The position numbers were made by a program, and so were the translations under genes. The notes under the pieces were generated by a model. It did no database searches. It was given only the letters and a program-made list of their open reading frames with translations, and had not been told where the DNA came from. Positions 7,551-16,425 of a stretch of 25,504 bases of DNA are shown in pieces (position 1 is the stretch's first letter; the number at the start of each line of letters is the position of its first letter). The stretch is taken from NCBI GenBank assembly GCA_012274175.1, contig JAAOZZ010000055.1, positions 1-25,504 of the forward strand, given 5' to 3'. This stretch comes from Betaproteobacteria bacterium (GTDB lineage: Bacteria; Pseudomonadota; Gammaproteobacteria; Burkholderiales; Usitatibacteraceae).

Positions 7551-9062
7551 ATGCCCAACGATCCCCTGCGAGACTCCGCCCCGCGCCACGACGGGGAGGA
7601 GATGCCCACCTACGCCTCTCCACCGGAGGCCCCCATGCAGCGCAGACGCGAACGCGAACCCCAGGCGCGGCCTCCCAGGGCCGGGTTGACGAAGCTCTTC
7701 GTGCTGGACACCAACGTGCTCATGCATGATCCCACGAGCCTGCTGCGCTTCGAGGAGCACGACATCTTCCTGCCGATGGTCACGCTCGAGGAGCTCGACG
7801 ACAACAAGAAGGGCATGAGCGAGGTGGCCCGCAACGCCCGCCAGGCGAGCCGTTTCCTCGACGAGATCGTCTCCCAGGGCGGCCCCATCGAGCGCGGCTA
7901 CTCGCTCAAGGCCAAGAGCGGCGGCGACGCCACCGGCTCGCTCTTCCTGCAGACCCACTCGGTGAGCGTGGAGATCCCGGATTCCGTCGCCTCGCAGAAG
8001 GCCGACAACGTGATCCTCGGCGTGGCGATGCACCTGCGGCAGAAGTATCCCAAGCGCGAAGTCGTGCTGGTGTCCAAGGACATCAACATGCGCATCAAGG
8101 CGCATGCGGTGGGAATCGCCGCCGAGGACTACTACAACGACAAGGTCCTCGAGGATACCGACCTGCTCTACACCGGCATCATGCAACTGCCGGAGGACTT
8201 CTGGGACAAGCACGGCAAGGACGTCGAGAGCTGGCAGGAGCACGGCCGCACGCTCTACCGCGTGCGCGGCCCCCTCGTGCCCGCGATGCTGGTGAACCAG
8301 TTCGTTTTCCACGAGGGCGACCGGCCCTTCCTCGCCATCGTGAAGGAGGCGCGCGGCAAGGTCGCCGTGCTGCAGACCCTCAAGGACTTCTCGCACCACA
8401 AGAACAACGTGTGGGGCATCACGGCGAGGAACCGCGAGCAGAACTTCGCGCTGAACCTGCTGATGGACCCGGACATCGATTTCATCACGCTGCTGGGCCA
8501 GGCCGGCACGGGCAAGACGCTGCTCACGCTCGCCGCGGGCCTCATGCAGACCCTCGAGTACAAGGTCTACACGGAGATCATCATGACGCGGGTGACGGTG
8601 CCCGTGGGCGAGGACATCGGGTTCCTTCCCGGCACCGAGGAAGAGAAGATGACGCCGTGGATGGGGGCGCTCGAGGACAACCTCGACGTGCTCATGCGCA
8701 CCGACGACGAGGCGGGCGACTGGGGCCGCGCGGCCACCGCCGACCTCATCCGCAACCGCATCAAGGTGAAGAGCCTGAACTTCATGCGCGGGCGCACCTT
8801 CATCAACAAGTACCTCATCATCGACGAGGCGCAGAACCTCACGCCCAAGCAGATGAAGACGCTCATCACGCGCGCCGGGCCGGGGACGAAGGTCGTGTGC
8901 CTGGGCAACATCGCCCAGATCGACACGCCTTACCTCACCGAAGGCTCATCCGGATTGACCTACGTGGTGGACCGCTTCAAGGGCTGGAACCACTCGGGCC
9001 ACGTGACGCTCATGCGCGGGGAGCGCTCGCGCCTCGCGGACCACGCGGGCGAGGTGCTCTAG
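7551..9062 (+). CDS. phoH: PhoH-family ATPase with N-terminal PIN domain
   Basis: A 503-residue protein (YlaK type). Residues about 47-190 form a PIN nuclease domain beginning KLFVLDTNVLMHDP (Asp53) with further acidic sites at EELDDNKKG and SKDINMRIKA. From about 285 comes the PhoH ATPase: Walker A GQAGTGKT (316-323), Walker B YLIIDEAQN (Asp425), and the C-terminal HVTLMRGERSRLADHAGEVL. PIN-PhoH proteins are linked to RNA cleavage/unwinding. Start choice is uncertain: the ATG at 7551 has no ribosome site but its reading frame is already coding-like and gives the basic/proline-rich lead common in this family; an ATG at 7635 has GGAGG four bases upstream and would shorten the protein by 28 residues. 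Confidence 0.93.
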   Translation: MPNDPLRDSAPRHDGEEMPTYASPPEAPMQRRREREPQARPPRAGLTKLFVLDTNVLMHDPTSLLRFEEHDIFLPMVTLEELDDNKKGMSEVARNARQASRFLDEIVSQGGPIERGYSLKAKSGGDATGSLFLQTHSVSVEIPDSVASQKADNVILGVAMHLRQKYPKREVVLVSKDINMRIKAHAVGIAAEDYYNDKVLEDTDLLYTGIMQLPEDFWDKHGKDVESWQEHGRTLYRVRGPLVPAMLVNQFVFHEGDRPFLAIVKEARGKVAVLQTLKDFSHHKNNVWGITARNREQNFALNLLMDPDIDFITLLGQAGTGKTLLTLAAGLMQTLEYKVYTEIIMTRVTVPVGEDIGFLPGTEEEKMTPWMGALEDNLDVLMRTDDEAGDWGRAATADLIRNRIKVKSLNFMRGRTFINKYLIIDEAQNLTPKQMKTLITRAGPGTKVVCLGNIAQIDTPYLTEGSSGLTYVVDRFKGWNHSGHVTLMRGERSRLADHAGEVL

Positions 9063-9064
9063 CC

Positions 9065-9355
9065 TCAGTGCTCCTCGATGCGGGGAACGGACTCCTCGGC
9101 GAGCTCGTGGGTCTCGGGGTCCACCCAGCCGGAGATGCCCATCTCGTCTTCGGCCTCCTCGAGGGTCTCGCCGGCCTCGATTCCTTCGTCGCCGGCGGTG
9201 CTCGAGGCTTCCAGGGCGTCGGCGGCCGTGGCGAAAGGTCCCAGCTCGCGGGCGCCATCCCCGGCCTGGACGTAGTAGCCGTCGGGGCGCAGGAGCAGCC
9301 GCGGATCCTCCGCGGTTTCCAGGACTTCTTCGGACTTCATTTCGATCGGGTTCAT
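9065..9355 (-). CDS. small acidic hypothetical protein
   Basis: A 96-residue protein of unknown function. It reads as real: high GC at third positions, AAGG seven bases before the ATG, and an exact fit between the convergent phoH stop (3 bases away) and the threonine aldolase stop (53 bases upstream, same strand). Residues about 19-50 form a small motif RLLLRPDGYYVQAGDG followed by ELGPFATAADALEA, reminiscent of short domains that read an aromatic-rich strand pair then a helix; the C-terminal half is very rich in Glu/Asp and probably disordered. No signal peptide, no Cys. It may be the last gene of the kor operon. Confidence 0.65.
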   Translation of the reverse strand: MNPIEMKSEEVLETAEDPRLLLRPDGYYVQAGDGARELGPFATAADALEASSTAGDEGIEAGETLEEAEDEMGISGWVDPETHELAEESVPRIEEH

Positions 9356-9408
9356 GTCGTGACCTTAACCCAGCGAACGGTGTGGCGGTTGACGGGCGTC
9401 AACTCGCC

Positions 9409-10434
9409 CTAGTCCGCGGCGGCAGCCTTGCCGAAGAATCCGGCGAAGGCCTGCACGACGCGGTCGATGTCGCGCGCGTCCACGTCCAGGTGCGTGGCCA
9501 GGCGCATCCTCGGTCCCGCGAGAGCGACGATACCCTGCTCGCGCAGGTGACGCTCGAGGTCCGCGACCGAATTCCCGGGAATCGCCACGAAGACCATGTT
9601 GGTCTGCACCGGATCGACCCGCAGCCCGAGCGCGGCCAACCCCCGACCCAGTCGCTCGGCGTTGGCGTGGTCCTCGGCCAGGCGCTCCACGTTGTGCTCG
9701 AGCGCGTGGAGGCCGGCGGCGGCGAGGATGCCCACCTGCCGCATCGTGCCCCCCAGCATCTTGCGGATGCGCCGGGCCCGCGCGATGAGGTCCTTGCGCC
9801 CGACCAGTACCGTGCCCGCCGGGGTTCCGAGGCCCTTCGAGAGGCACACCGAGACGGTGTCGAACCCGGCGCAGAGCTCCTGCACCGGCATGCCGAGCTT
9901 CACCGACGCATTGAAGATGCGTGCCCCGTCCAGGTGCGTGGCGAGGCCGCGGCGGCGCGCGAGGGCGATCGCCTCGGCCATGTAGGCCCGCGGCAGCACC
10001 TTGCCGCCGATGGTGTTCTCGAGCGCAAGCAGCCGCGTGATCGCGAAGTGGGCGTCGTCGGGCTTGATCGCCGCTTCCACCTCCGCCAAGTCGAGCGTGC
10101 CGTCGGGGCGGTTGGTCAGGGGCTGCGGCTGGATCGAGCCCAGCACCGCCATGCCGCCCGCCTCGTAATGGTAGGTGTGCGCGTCCTGCCCGACGATCAC
10201 CTCTTCGCCCCGCTGGCAGTGGGCCATGAGGGCGGCCAGGTTCGATTGGGTCCCGGAAGGAAAGAAGAGCCCCGATTCCATGGCGAAGCGCCTGGCGCAG
10301 ACTTCCTGGAGGCGATTCACGGTCGGGTCATCCCCGAAGACGTCGTCGCCCACTTCCGCGGCGGCCATGGCCCGGCGCATGGCGGCAGAGGGCTTTGTGA
10401 CGGTGTCGCTGCGCAGGTCGATCGCGTCCTTCAT
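9409..10434 (-). CDS. ltaE: low-specificity L-threonine aldolase
   Basis: A 341-residue PLP enzyme of fold type I that cleaves L-threonine/L-allo-threonine to glycine and acetaldehyde. Seen: IDLRSDTVTKPSAAMRRAM at the N-terminus, His86 in DAHTYHYE (stacks on PLP), Asp169 in HLDGARIFNA (PLP pyridine nitrogen), and the Schiff-base Lys200 in SVCLSKGLGTPAG. Length is as in the family. Its ATG overlaps the korB stop as ATGA (10431-10434), and GAGGA stands seven bases upstream, so translation is coupled to korB. The longer open frame upstream is only an out-of-frame shadow of korB. Glycine and acetaldehyde production has no obvious link to KorAB; see the finding. Confidence 0.94.
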   Translation of the reverse strand: MKDAIDLRSDTVTKPSAAMRRAMAAAEVGDDVFGDDPTVNRLQEVCARRFAMESGLFFPSGTQSNLAALMAHCQRGEEVIVGQDAHTYHYEAGGMAVLGSIQPQPLTNRPDGTLDLAEVEAAIKPDDAHFAITRLLALENTIGGKVLPRAYMAEAIALARRRGLATHLDGARIFNASVKLGMPVQELCAGFDTVSVCLSKGLGTPAGTVLVGRKDLIARARRIRKMLGGTMRQVGILAAAGLHALEHNVERLAEDHANAERLGRGLAALGLRVDPVQTNMVFVAIPGNSVADLERHLREQGIVALAGPRMRLATHLDVDARDIDRVVQAFAGFFGKAAAAD

Positions 10435-11486
10435 CGCAGGTCCTCGTTGAATCGCTCGAGCGCGGCCGAACCCGGGCAGAGCTCGCGCTCGCCCAGCTCG
10501 TTCAATGGCGTAGCCACGGTGTTGAGGCTGCCGTGCAGGTCGCGGGGCTTGGGCGTGAAGTACAGCAGCCCCGTCACGATCTCGCCGATGGCGTAGCGCG
10601 ACTGCACGTAGGTCATGGCGGCGATGCGGTCCGAGGGGTCGTACTTCTCCTCGAGCTTGCGCAATCGCAGCATCGACCCGTCGTGCTGGCGCACCTCCTG
10701 CACCGTGCCCGCTTCGTAGTCCGCCGTGATCTCCTTGCGCACCGTGATCACGTCCAGGCGGTTCACCGCCTCGTTGTGCTCGCGCACGTAGTCGTAGCTC
10801 TTGGTCGAGCCGTCGTGGTTGTTGAACGCGACGCACGGCGAGATCACGTCGATGAACGCCGCCCCTTCGTGGGTGAGCGCGCCCTTGATGAGGGGCACCA
10901 GCTGCGCCTTGTCGCCGGAGAAGCTGCGCGCCACGTAGGTGGCGCCGAGCTGGAGCGCCAGCAGGACGAGGTCGATGCCCTCGTCGGTGTTGATCGCCCC
11001 GCGCTTGGCCTTCGAGCCGCGGTCGGCGGTCGCCGAGAACTGGCCCTTGGTGAGCCCGTAGACGCCGTTGTTCTCGACGATGTAGGTCATGTTCACGCCG
11101 CGGCGCATGCTGTGGGCGAACTGGCCCAGGCCGATGGACGCCGAATCGCCGTCGCCCGAGACCCCCAGGTAGAGGAGGTCGCGATTGGCGAGGTTGGCGC
11201 CGGTCAGCACGGAGGGCATGCGGCCGTGGACGCTGTTGAAGCCGTGGGATTGTCCGAGGAAGTAGGTGGGCGTCTTCGACGAGCAGCCGATGCCCGAGAG
11301 CTTCGCCACCCGGTGGGGCTGGATCGCGAGCTCCCAGCACGCCTGGATGATCGCCGCGCTGATGGAATCGTGGCCGCAGCCGGCGCAAAGGGTGGAGATG
11401 GCGCCCTCGTAGTCGCGCCGCGTGAGTCCCAGCGCGTTGGTCGGGAGCTCCGGGTGGTGCAGCTTGGGCTTGGCGAGATAGGTCAT
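10431..11486 (-). CDS. korB: 2-oxoacid:ferredoxin oxidoreductase, beta subunit
   Basis: A 351-residue subunit that binds thiamine diphosphate and a 4Fe-4S cluster. The TPP motif is GDGDSASIG (residues 111-118) followed by ENNGVYGLTKGQ; cluster ligands are probably Cys34 and Cys37 (LCAGCGH), Cys68 (GIGCSSK) and Cys218 (SPCVAF). With KorA it oxidatively decarboxylates a 2-oxoacid to the acyl-CoA and reduces ferredoxin; the two-subunit form with a gamma-alpha fusion suggests 2-oxoglutarate, but substrate is not proved by sequence. Seven bases separate it from korA; no strong ribosome site is seen, so coupling is likely. It overlaps ltaE by 4 bases. Confidence 0.93.
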   Translation of the reverse strand: MTYLAKPKLHHPELPTNALGLTRRDYEGAISTLCAGCGHDSISAAIIQACWELAIQPHRVAKLSGIGCSSKTPTYFLGQSHGFNSVHGRMPSVLTGANLANRDLLYLGVSGDGDSASIGLGQFAHSMRRGVNMTYIVENNGVYGLTKGQFSATADRGSKAKRGAINTDEGIDLVLLALQLGATYVARSFSGDKAQLVPLIKGALTHEGAAFIDVISPCVAFNNHDGSTKSYDYVREHNEAVNRLDVITVRKEITADYEAGTVQEVRQHDGSMLRLRKLEEKYDPSDRIAAMTYVQSRYAIGEIVTGLLYFTPKPRDLHGSLNTVATPLNELGERELCPGSAALERFNEDLR

Positions 11487-11493
11487 CGTGGGG

Positions 11494-13335
11494 TCAATCG
11501 GCGGCGGCGGACTTCTTCAACGGGCTCACGTTGAAGGCCGACAGGCGCGAGGCGATCTGCTGGTGGATGAAGCGCGCGGTGATCGGCGTACCGTCGTAGT
11601 GGAGCACCGGGGTGAGCTTCTCGGGGTGCAGCATGCCTTCGGCCACGAGCAGCGTGCGAAGCTGCCCGTCGCGGTTCTGCTCCACCACGAAGACGTGGTC
11701 GTGGGCATTCGCGAAATCGAGCACCTCGTCGTGGAACGGGAAGGCGCGGATGCGAAGCGCGTCGACCTGCATCGCCTCGGCCTCCAGGCTCTCGAGCGCC
11801 TCGTCCATCGCCGCGGACGTCGACCCGTAGTAGATCACCCCGAAGCGCGAACCCTTGCCGGCCACCCGCGCGACGGGCTTCGGGATGAGGTCCTTCGCGG
11901 TCTCGAATTTCTTGAGCAGCCGCTGCATGTTGTCCACGTAGGCGCTGCCCTCCTCCGTGTAGCGCGCGTATCGGTCGCGGCTCGTTCCCCGCGTGAAGAA
12001 CGATCCCCGCTTGGGGTGCGCCCCGGGATACGTGCGCCAGGTGATGCCGTCGGCATCGAGGTCCAGGTAGCGCCCGAAGCGCTTGCCCGCCTCCAGGTCC
12101 GCGTAGGACAGCACCTTGCCGCGGTCGTACCTGCGGTCGTCGCTCCATGCGAGGGGCTCGCACAGCCGCTCGTTCATGCCGATGTCCAGGTCGAGGAGCA
12201 CGAAGATCGGCGTCTGCAGGCGATCGGCGAAATCGAACGCCATGGCCGCCATCTCGAAGCCCTCCTTCGGGTCCTCCGGGAAGAGGAGCACGTGCTTGGT
12301 GTCGCCGTGGGAGGCGTAGGCGCAGGACAGCACATCGGCCTGCTGCGTGCGCGTGGGCATGCCGGTCGAGGGCCCGGCGCGCTGCACGTCGAAGATCACC
12401 GCCGGGATCTCCGCGAAATAGGCGAGCCCGATGAACTCCTGCATGAGGGAGATTCCCGGGCCCGAGGTGCACGTGAACGCCCGCGCGCCGTTCCACGCCG
12501 CCCCGATCACCATCCCGATGGATGCGAGTTCGTCTTCGGCCTGCACCACGGCATATCGCGCCTTGCCCGTCGCGGGGTCGGTGCGGTACTTGCGGCAGTG
12601 CTTCCCGAACGCCTCGGCCATGGACGACGAAGGCGTGATCGGATACCACGCCGCCACGGTGGCCCCGCCGTAGACGCAGCCCAGCGCCGCGGCATTGTTG
12701 CCTTCCAGGAAGATGCGCTTGCCCACCCGGTCGCTCGCGCGCACCTCGAGGCCGATGGCCGGCAGGTGGTCGCGCGCGTAGTCGCGGCCCAGGTGCAGCG
12801 CCCGCACGTTGGGCTCGAGGAGCTTCTCCTTGCCCTTGTATTGCTCGCCGATCAGCTTCTCCACCGCCGCGGCGTCGATGCCCAGGAGCGTGGAAAGCGC
12901 TCCCACGTAGATGATGTTCTTGAAGAGCTGGCGCTGGCGCGGGTCCTCGTAGGTCGCGCTGCAGATCTCCATGAGGGGCATGCCGATCACCTGCACGTCG
13001 TCGCGGAACTTCGCCGCGGGCATGGGCTTCGTGGAGTCGTAGAAGAGGTAGCCCCCGGGCTCGATCTCGGCCACGTCCTTGTCCCAGGTCTGGGGGTTCA
13101 TGGCGACCATGAGGTCCACCCCGCCCCGGCGCCCGAGCCAGCCGCGCTCGGAAACGCGCACCTCGTACCACGTGGGCAGGCCCTGGATGTTCGACGGAAA
13201 GATGTTGCGCGGGCTCACCGGCACGCCCATGCGAAGGATCGACTTGGCGAAGAGCGTGTTCGCGGAGGCCGATCCCGACCCGTTCACGTTCGCGAACTTG
13301 ACGACGAAATCGTTGACGGCCACCAGCGGCTTCAT
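11494..13335 (-). CDS. korA: 2-oxoacid:ferredoxin oxidoreductase, fused gamma-alpha subunit
   Basis: A 613-residue protein. The first roughly 190 residues are the gamma domain (VNDFVVKFANVNGSGSASAN, then MVAMNPQTW), the rest the alpha subunit with GCVYGGATVAAWYPITPSSS, the EDELASIGMVIGAAWNGARA stretch and TSGPGISLMQEF of the TPP-pyrimidine-binding and interface regions. It lacks a ferredoxin-like domain, so electrons leave through the KorB cluster. The ATG at 13335 was chosen because it gives the family N-terminus and GAGGG lies 11 bases upstream; a GTG at 13347 would add four residues but leaves no room for a ribosome site. It starts 55 bases after the receptor gene at 13391 on the same strand. 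Confidence 0.93.
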   Translation of the reverse strand: MKPLVAVNDFVVKFANVNGSGSASANTLFAKSILRMGVPVSPRNIFPSNIQGLPTWYEVRVSERGWLGRRGGVDLMVAMNPQTWDKDVAEIEPGGYLFYDSTKPMPAAKFRDDVQVIGMPLMEICSATYEDPRQRQLFKNIIYVGALSTLLGIDAAAVEKLIGEQYKGKEKLLEPNVRALHLGRDYARDHLPAIGLEVRASDRVGKRIFLEGNNAAALGCVYGGATVAAWYPITPSSSMAEAFGKHCRKYRTDPATGKARYAVVQAEDELASIGMVIGAAWNGARAFTCTSGPGISLMQEFIGLAYFAEIPAVIFDVQRAGPSTGMPTRTQQADVLSCAYASHGDTKHVLLFPEDPKEGFEMAAMAFDFADRLQTPIFVLLDLDIGMNERLCEPLAWSDDRRYDRGKVLSYADLEAGKRFGRYLDLDADGITWRTYPGAHPKRGSFFTRGTSRDRYARYTEEGSAYVDNMQRLLKKFETAKDLIPKPVARVAGKGSRFGVIYYGSTSAAMDEALESLEAEAMQVDALRIRAFPFHDEVLDFANAHDHVFVVEQNRDGQLRTLLVAEGMLHPEKLTPVLHYDGTPITARFIHQQIASRLSAFNVSPLKKSAAAD

Positions 13336-13377
13336 CTCGGACGGCACCCTCGGGGGCGTGGGTCGGTGCAGGTTTCC

Positions 13378-13383
13378 AGTGTA
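13378..13383 (-). promoter_or_regulatory. weak candidate -10 for the kor operon
   Basis: TACACT on the minus strand in the 55-base gap before korA, with TGGCAC 16 bases further upstream as a poor -35. Four of six -10 positions match. No terminator is visible between the chemosensory operon and korA, so read-through is equally possible. Confidence 0.2.
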
Positions 13384-13390
13384 CGCCGCC

Positions 13391-14593
13391 TCAGAGCTCG
13401 TGCCACTCGTCCGTGGGCGCGGCCGCCGGGACAGCCTCCGTGACCGCTCCGCCGCGCGCCTCGTCGATCCGGAACCGGCCCACCAGCGCCGAGAGGCGCT
13501 GCGCCTCGTCCTTGAACGTGACCGCGGAATACGCTGCCTGCTGCACCAGGGAGGCGCTCTGCCGGGTCGCGCCCTGCAGCCCGGCGAGCGCCGTGTTGAT
13601 GCCTTCCACGCCGGCCGATTGCTCCCGCGAGGCCACGGCGATGATGCCGATCAGCTCGTTCACCTGCTCCACGCTCGCGGTCACCTCGTCGATGAGGGAC
13701 CCGGCGTCGTGGACCAGGGCGGTGCCGCTTCCCACGTTCGATACCGACTCCGAGATGAGGGTCCGGATCTGCCTCGCGGCCTGCTCGCTCCTCTGCGCGA
13801 GGGAGCGCACCTCGGAAGCCACCACGGCGAAACCCCGTCCCTGCTCGCCCGCGCGCGCGGCTTCCACCGCCGCGTTGAGCGCGAGGATGTTGGTCTGGAA
13901 CGCGATCGCCTCGATCACGGCGATGATGTCGACGATCCTGCGCGAGCTGCCGTCGATCGCGTCCATGGTCGTGCTGGCGCGCTTGGCGGCCTCGGCGCTC
14001 CTGCGGGCCACGACGGTGGCCGTGGCCGCGAGCTCGCTCGCCGCGCGGCAGCTCTCGGCGTTGTCCTTCACGGTCGCGGAGAGCTCTTCCATGGCCGCCG
14101 CGGTCTGCTCGAGCGTGGAAGCCTGCTCTTCGGTGCGCGAGGAGAGGTTCACGTTCGCCGCGGCGAGGCCGTCGGCGGCGCCGCGCGCCGCGTCCGCGCT
14201 CGAGCGCGCCTGTCCCACGATGGTGTTGAGGCTCGCGTGCGCCTCGCGCAGCGCCCGGTAGAGATGGCCCATCTGCCCGCGCCCCTCGCGGTTCGATGCC
14301 GAGAGCTGCGCATCCGCGGGAAGGCGCTCGCGGCGCAGGTCGTGCTCTCCCAGCAGCCGCGCCACTTCGTCGATCTCCCTCCAGGACGCGTCCGTGGTGA
14401 GCGTGAGCGCGGCGAGGTAATAGACCGCCACCGCGAAGGCGGACGCGACGGCGATCCCCGCTGCGTTCCACCCCGGAGGATCGGCCCACGCGGCGATGGC
14501 GAGCGGCACCGTGAAGAGCACCCCGATGGTCACCTGCTTCGCCTTGTTGCGCCCGCTCACCAGGGCATGCACCGGGGCGAAGAGCCATTTCAT
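13391..14593 (-). CDS. methyl-accepting chemotaxis protein without periplasmic domain
   Basis: A 400-residue receptor. Two transmembrane helices (about 20-36 and 43-65) are joined by only a few residues (ADPPGWN), so there is no extracytoplasmic sensor. A short linker with no clear HAMP leads into a long helical signalling hairpin: first methylation region [21 protein letters not shown], tip [19 protein letters not shown] and [18 protein letters not shown]. The C-terminus is a flexible tail ending EWHEL, one residue off the xWxxF docking pentapeptide. It probably senses an internal or membrane signal. The ATG at 14593 has GGGAGG at 14599-14604, spacing five; the frame upstream is a shadow. 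Last gene of the chemosensory run. Confidence 0.92.
   Translation of the reverse strand: MKWLFAPVHALVSGRNKAKQVTIGVLFTVPLAIAAWADPPGWNAAGIAVASAFAVAVYYLAALTLTTDASWREIDEVARLLGEHDLRRERLPADAQLSASNREGRGQMGHLYRALREAHASLNTIVGQARSSADAARGAADGLAAANVNLSSRTEEQASTLEQTAAAMEELSATVKDNAESCRAASELAATATVVARRSAEAAKRASTTMDAIDGSSRRIVDIIAVIEAIAFQTNILALNAAVEAARAGEQGRGFAVVASEVRSLAQRSEQAARQIRTLISESVSNVGSGTALVHDAGSLIDEVTASVEQVNELIGIIAVASREQSAGVEGINTALAGLQGATRQSASLVQQAAYSAVTFKDEAQRLSALVGRFRIDEARGGAVTEAVPAAAPTDEWHEL
13799..13906 (-). repeat. receptor signalling-tip repeat, copy 1
   Basis: 108 bases differing from 16918-17025 at only six positions by hand alignment. Both copies encode the identical 36 residues starting [11 protein letters not shown]; all six differences are synonymous. 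Confidence 0.8.
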
Positions 14594-14609
14594 CGGCGCC
14601 TCCCGCGGC

Positions 14610-15902
14610 TCAGAAGATCTCCACCTTCTTGTCCGGAGGCGCCTCGTCGCCGCGCTCCCCGTCGGCCTTCGCCTCGGCGACCGCGTCGAGGCTGCTGCCC
14701 TCCGCCTCGGCGACCGAGCCGCCCATGCGCGGCTTGAGGGCGCTCTGGGCATAGGCGCGCACCGCGCGGTAGAGGTCGCGCTGCAGCAGCGCCTGGGTCT
14801 CGTGGGAGAGCAGCGAGAGCGATTCCGACGTGGCGCCCAGCGCGGGCTTGTGCAGGCGCTCCAGCTTCTGGCGCGTGATGTCCTGGAACTGCATCGCCAC
14901 GATGATCTGGTTGATGTCCTTCTGGATCTCCACCGAGAGGTCGTTGATGCGCTGCAGCGTGATCTCGATCTGGCGCGTCTGCTCGATGGTGGCCGCGTTG
15001 AGGGTGGTGATCTCCGTGCGCGCGATCTCCACGGCGCGCCGGGCCGCCTCCGCCACCTGGGTCGTGCGCTTGTTGCCCTGGCGCACCTCGTCGCCGATGG
15101 CGTCCAGCCCGTGGCGGGTCTTGCGGGTGAGCTCGTGGGCCTCCGCGCTGATGGCGCGGATGCGGTCCGTCATCTCGACGAAATCGCGCGGGTTGAGGGT
15201 CTGGGAGGTCATCGCGACGGAACCGTCCAGGGCGATGCGCGAGATCTGGGAGGCCATGTTGCGCAGACCGTCGATGGTCTGCTCCATCACCTGCGCATGC
15301 TCGGAGACGCGCTTCTGGTGGCTCGCCATCTCGTCGGCGGCCTGGGAGAAGCTCGTCATGTGGGAGGTCACGTTCACGAGCTGCGAGTCGTAGGCCTTGA
15401 TGAAGTCCGGCAGGGACAGGATGCCCGTGCGCTGGCCGTCGCCCTTCAGCAGCGACATCGCGGCCTCGGTCTGCTCGTTGGCCTTGCCCACCACCACGCG
15501 GAAGCTCTTGCTGATCTCGTTGACGGCGTTCTCGGTGAGCTTGATCACCTCCTCCACCGACTCGGTGACGAGCCCGAGCTTCTTGCGGTTGGCGAGGGAA
15601 GCCGCGTCCCAGCGCTCGAGCATCGTGTCCAGCCCGACCACCACCTGCTGGAAGAGCCGCGTGCGCTTGCGCCACTTGAGGAAGTCGTCGGCGCCCGCTC
15701 CGATGGCCTCGTCGTCCGAGGTGAGGTCCTTCATCGCGAGCCCGAGGGCCGCGAGCGCGGCGAGCGGGACCAGACCCAGGGCGATCCACAGCGCCCAAGG
15801 CGGTATGAGCACCGCCATCCACACCCAGGGCAGGAAGAGCACTACCACGAGGGCGGCGAGGAGGTAGGGATGGCGCATCGCGAATTGCAGGTAGCGCCTC
15901 AT
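14610..15902 (-). CDS. membrane-anchored coiled-coil protein with a CheZ-like motif
   Basis: A 430-residue protein, unrecognised as a named family member. Two transmembrane helices (about 12-30 and 34-56) with a tiny loop, then almost entirely helical coiled coil (about 80-390). It lacks the receptor tip motif, so it is not an ordinary chemoreceptor. Near the end of the helices stands [18 protein letters not shown] (333-350): QDITRQ matches the QDLTGQ active site of CheZ, with Asp341 and Gln345 in the places of the metal-ligand Asp143 and catalytic Gln147 of E. coli CheZ. The C-terminus is a low-complexity tail ending KKVEIF. Inference: a membrane-held CheY-P phosphatase or CheY sink. Its ATG overlaps the CheW stop (ATGA, 15899-15902). 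Confidence 0.8.
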   Translation of the reverse strand: MRRYLQFAMRHPYLLAALVVVLFLPWVWMAVLIPPWALWIALGLVPLAALAALGLAMKDLTSDDEAIGAGADDFLKWRKRTRLFQQVVVGLDTMLERWDAASLANRKKLGLVTESVEEVIKLTENAVNEISKSFRVVVGKANEQTEAAMSLLKGDGQRTGILSLPDFIKAYDSQLVNVTSHMTSFSQAADEMASHQKRVSEHAQVMEQTIDGLRNMASQISRIALDGSVAMTSQTLNPRDFVEMTDRIRAISAEAHELTRKTRHGLDAIGDEVRQGNKRTTQVAEAARRAVEIARTEITTLNAATIEQTRQIEITLQRINDLSVEIQKDINQIIVAMQFQDITRQKLERLHKPALGATSESLSLLSHETQALLQRDLYRAVRAYAQSALKPRMGGSVAEAEGSSLDAVAEAKADGERGDEAPPDKKVEIF

Positions 15903-16393
15903 GAAGTGGGCCCGCGCCCGGCGACTTCGGCGAGGAGGTTGAGCTCGCCGCTCGACAGCAGCGCCTCGATGTCCAGCAACAGCACCATGCGATCGTCCTG
16001 GGTGGCCAGGCCCGCGAGGAACGAGCTGTCGACCAGCGCCCCGAGGGCGGGAGCGGGCTTCACCTCGCTTTCGGCGAAGCGCACCACGTCGGACACACCG
16101 TCCACCACGAGGCCGATCACACGCCCGGCGATGCGCAGGATCACGACCACCGTGAAGGCGTCGTAGCGCACCTCCGGCAGGCGGAATTTCACGCGCATGT
16201 CGATCACCGGCACGATCACCCCGCGCAGGTTCACTACCCCTTTCAGGTAATCGGGCGCCGCGGGGATGGGCGTCACCTTGTCGTAGCCACGAATCTCCTG
16301 GACCTTGAGGATGTCCACGCCGTATTCCTCGCGGCCCAGCACGAACACGAGCACTTCCCGAGTGGCTTCCCGTACCGCGGTCTTCGCTGCCAT
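15899..16393 (-). CDS. cheW: CheW adaptor, copy nearer the operon's 3' end
   Basis: A 164-residue CheW: VLVFVLGREEYGVDILKVQEI, then LKGVVNLRGVIVPVIDMRVKF (the NLRG receptor-contact strand) and GLVVDGVSDVV. CheW links receptors to CheA. Length is typical with about 10 extra residues at each end. The ATG at 16393 has GGGAGA five bases upstream. It lies between two receptor-like genes, 32 bases after the larger receptor. It shares the LGxExYGxDILKVQEIR start with the second CheW (19462-19968), pointing to an old duplication. Confidence 0.95.
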   Translation of the reverse strand: MAAKTAVREATREVLVFVLGREEYGVDILKVQEIRGYDKVTPIPAAPDYLKGVVNLRGVIVPVIDMRVKFRLPEVRYDAFTVVVILRIAGRVIGLVVDGVSDVVRFAESEVKPAPALGALVDSSFLAGLATQDDRMVLLLDIEALLSSGELNLLAEVAGRGPTS

Positions 16394-16425
16394 GGCTGTC
16401 TCCCGTGCCGCGCCTCGCGCGGCGC

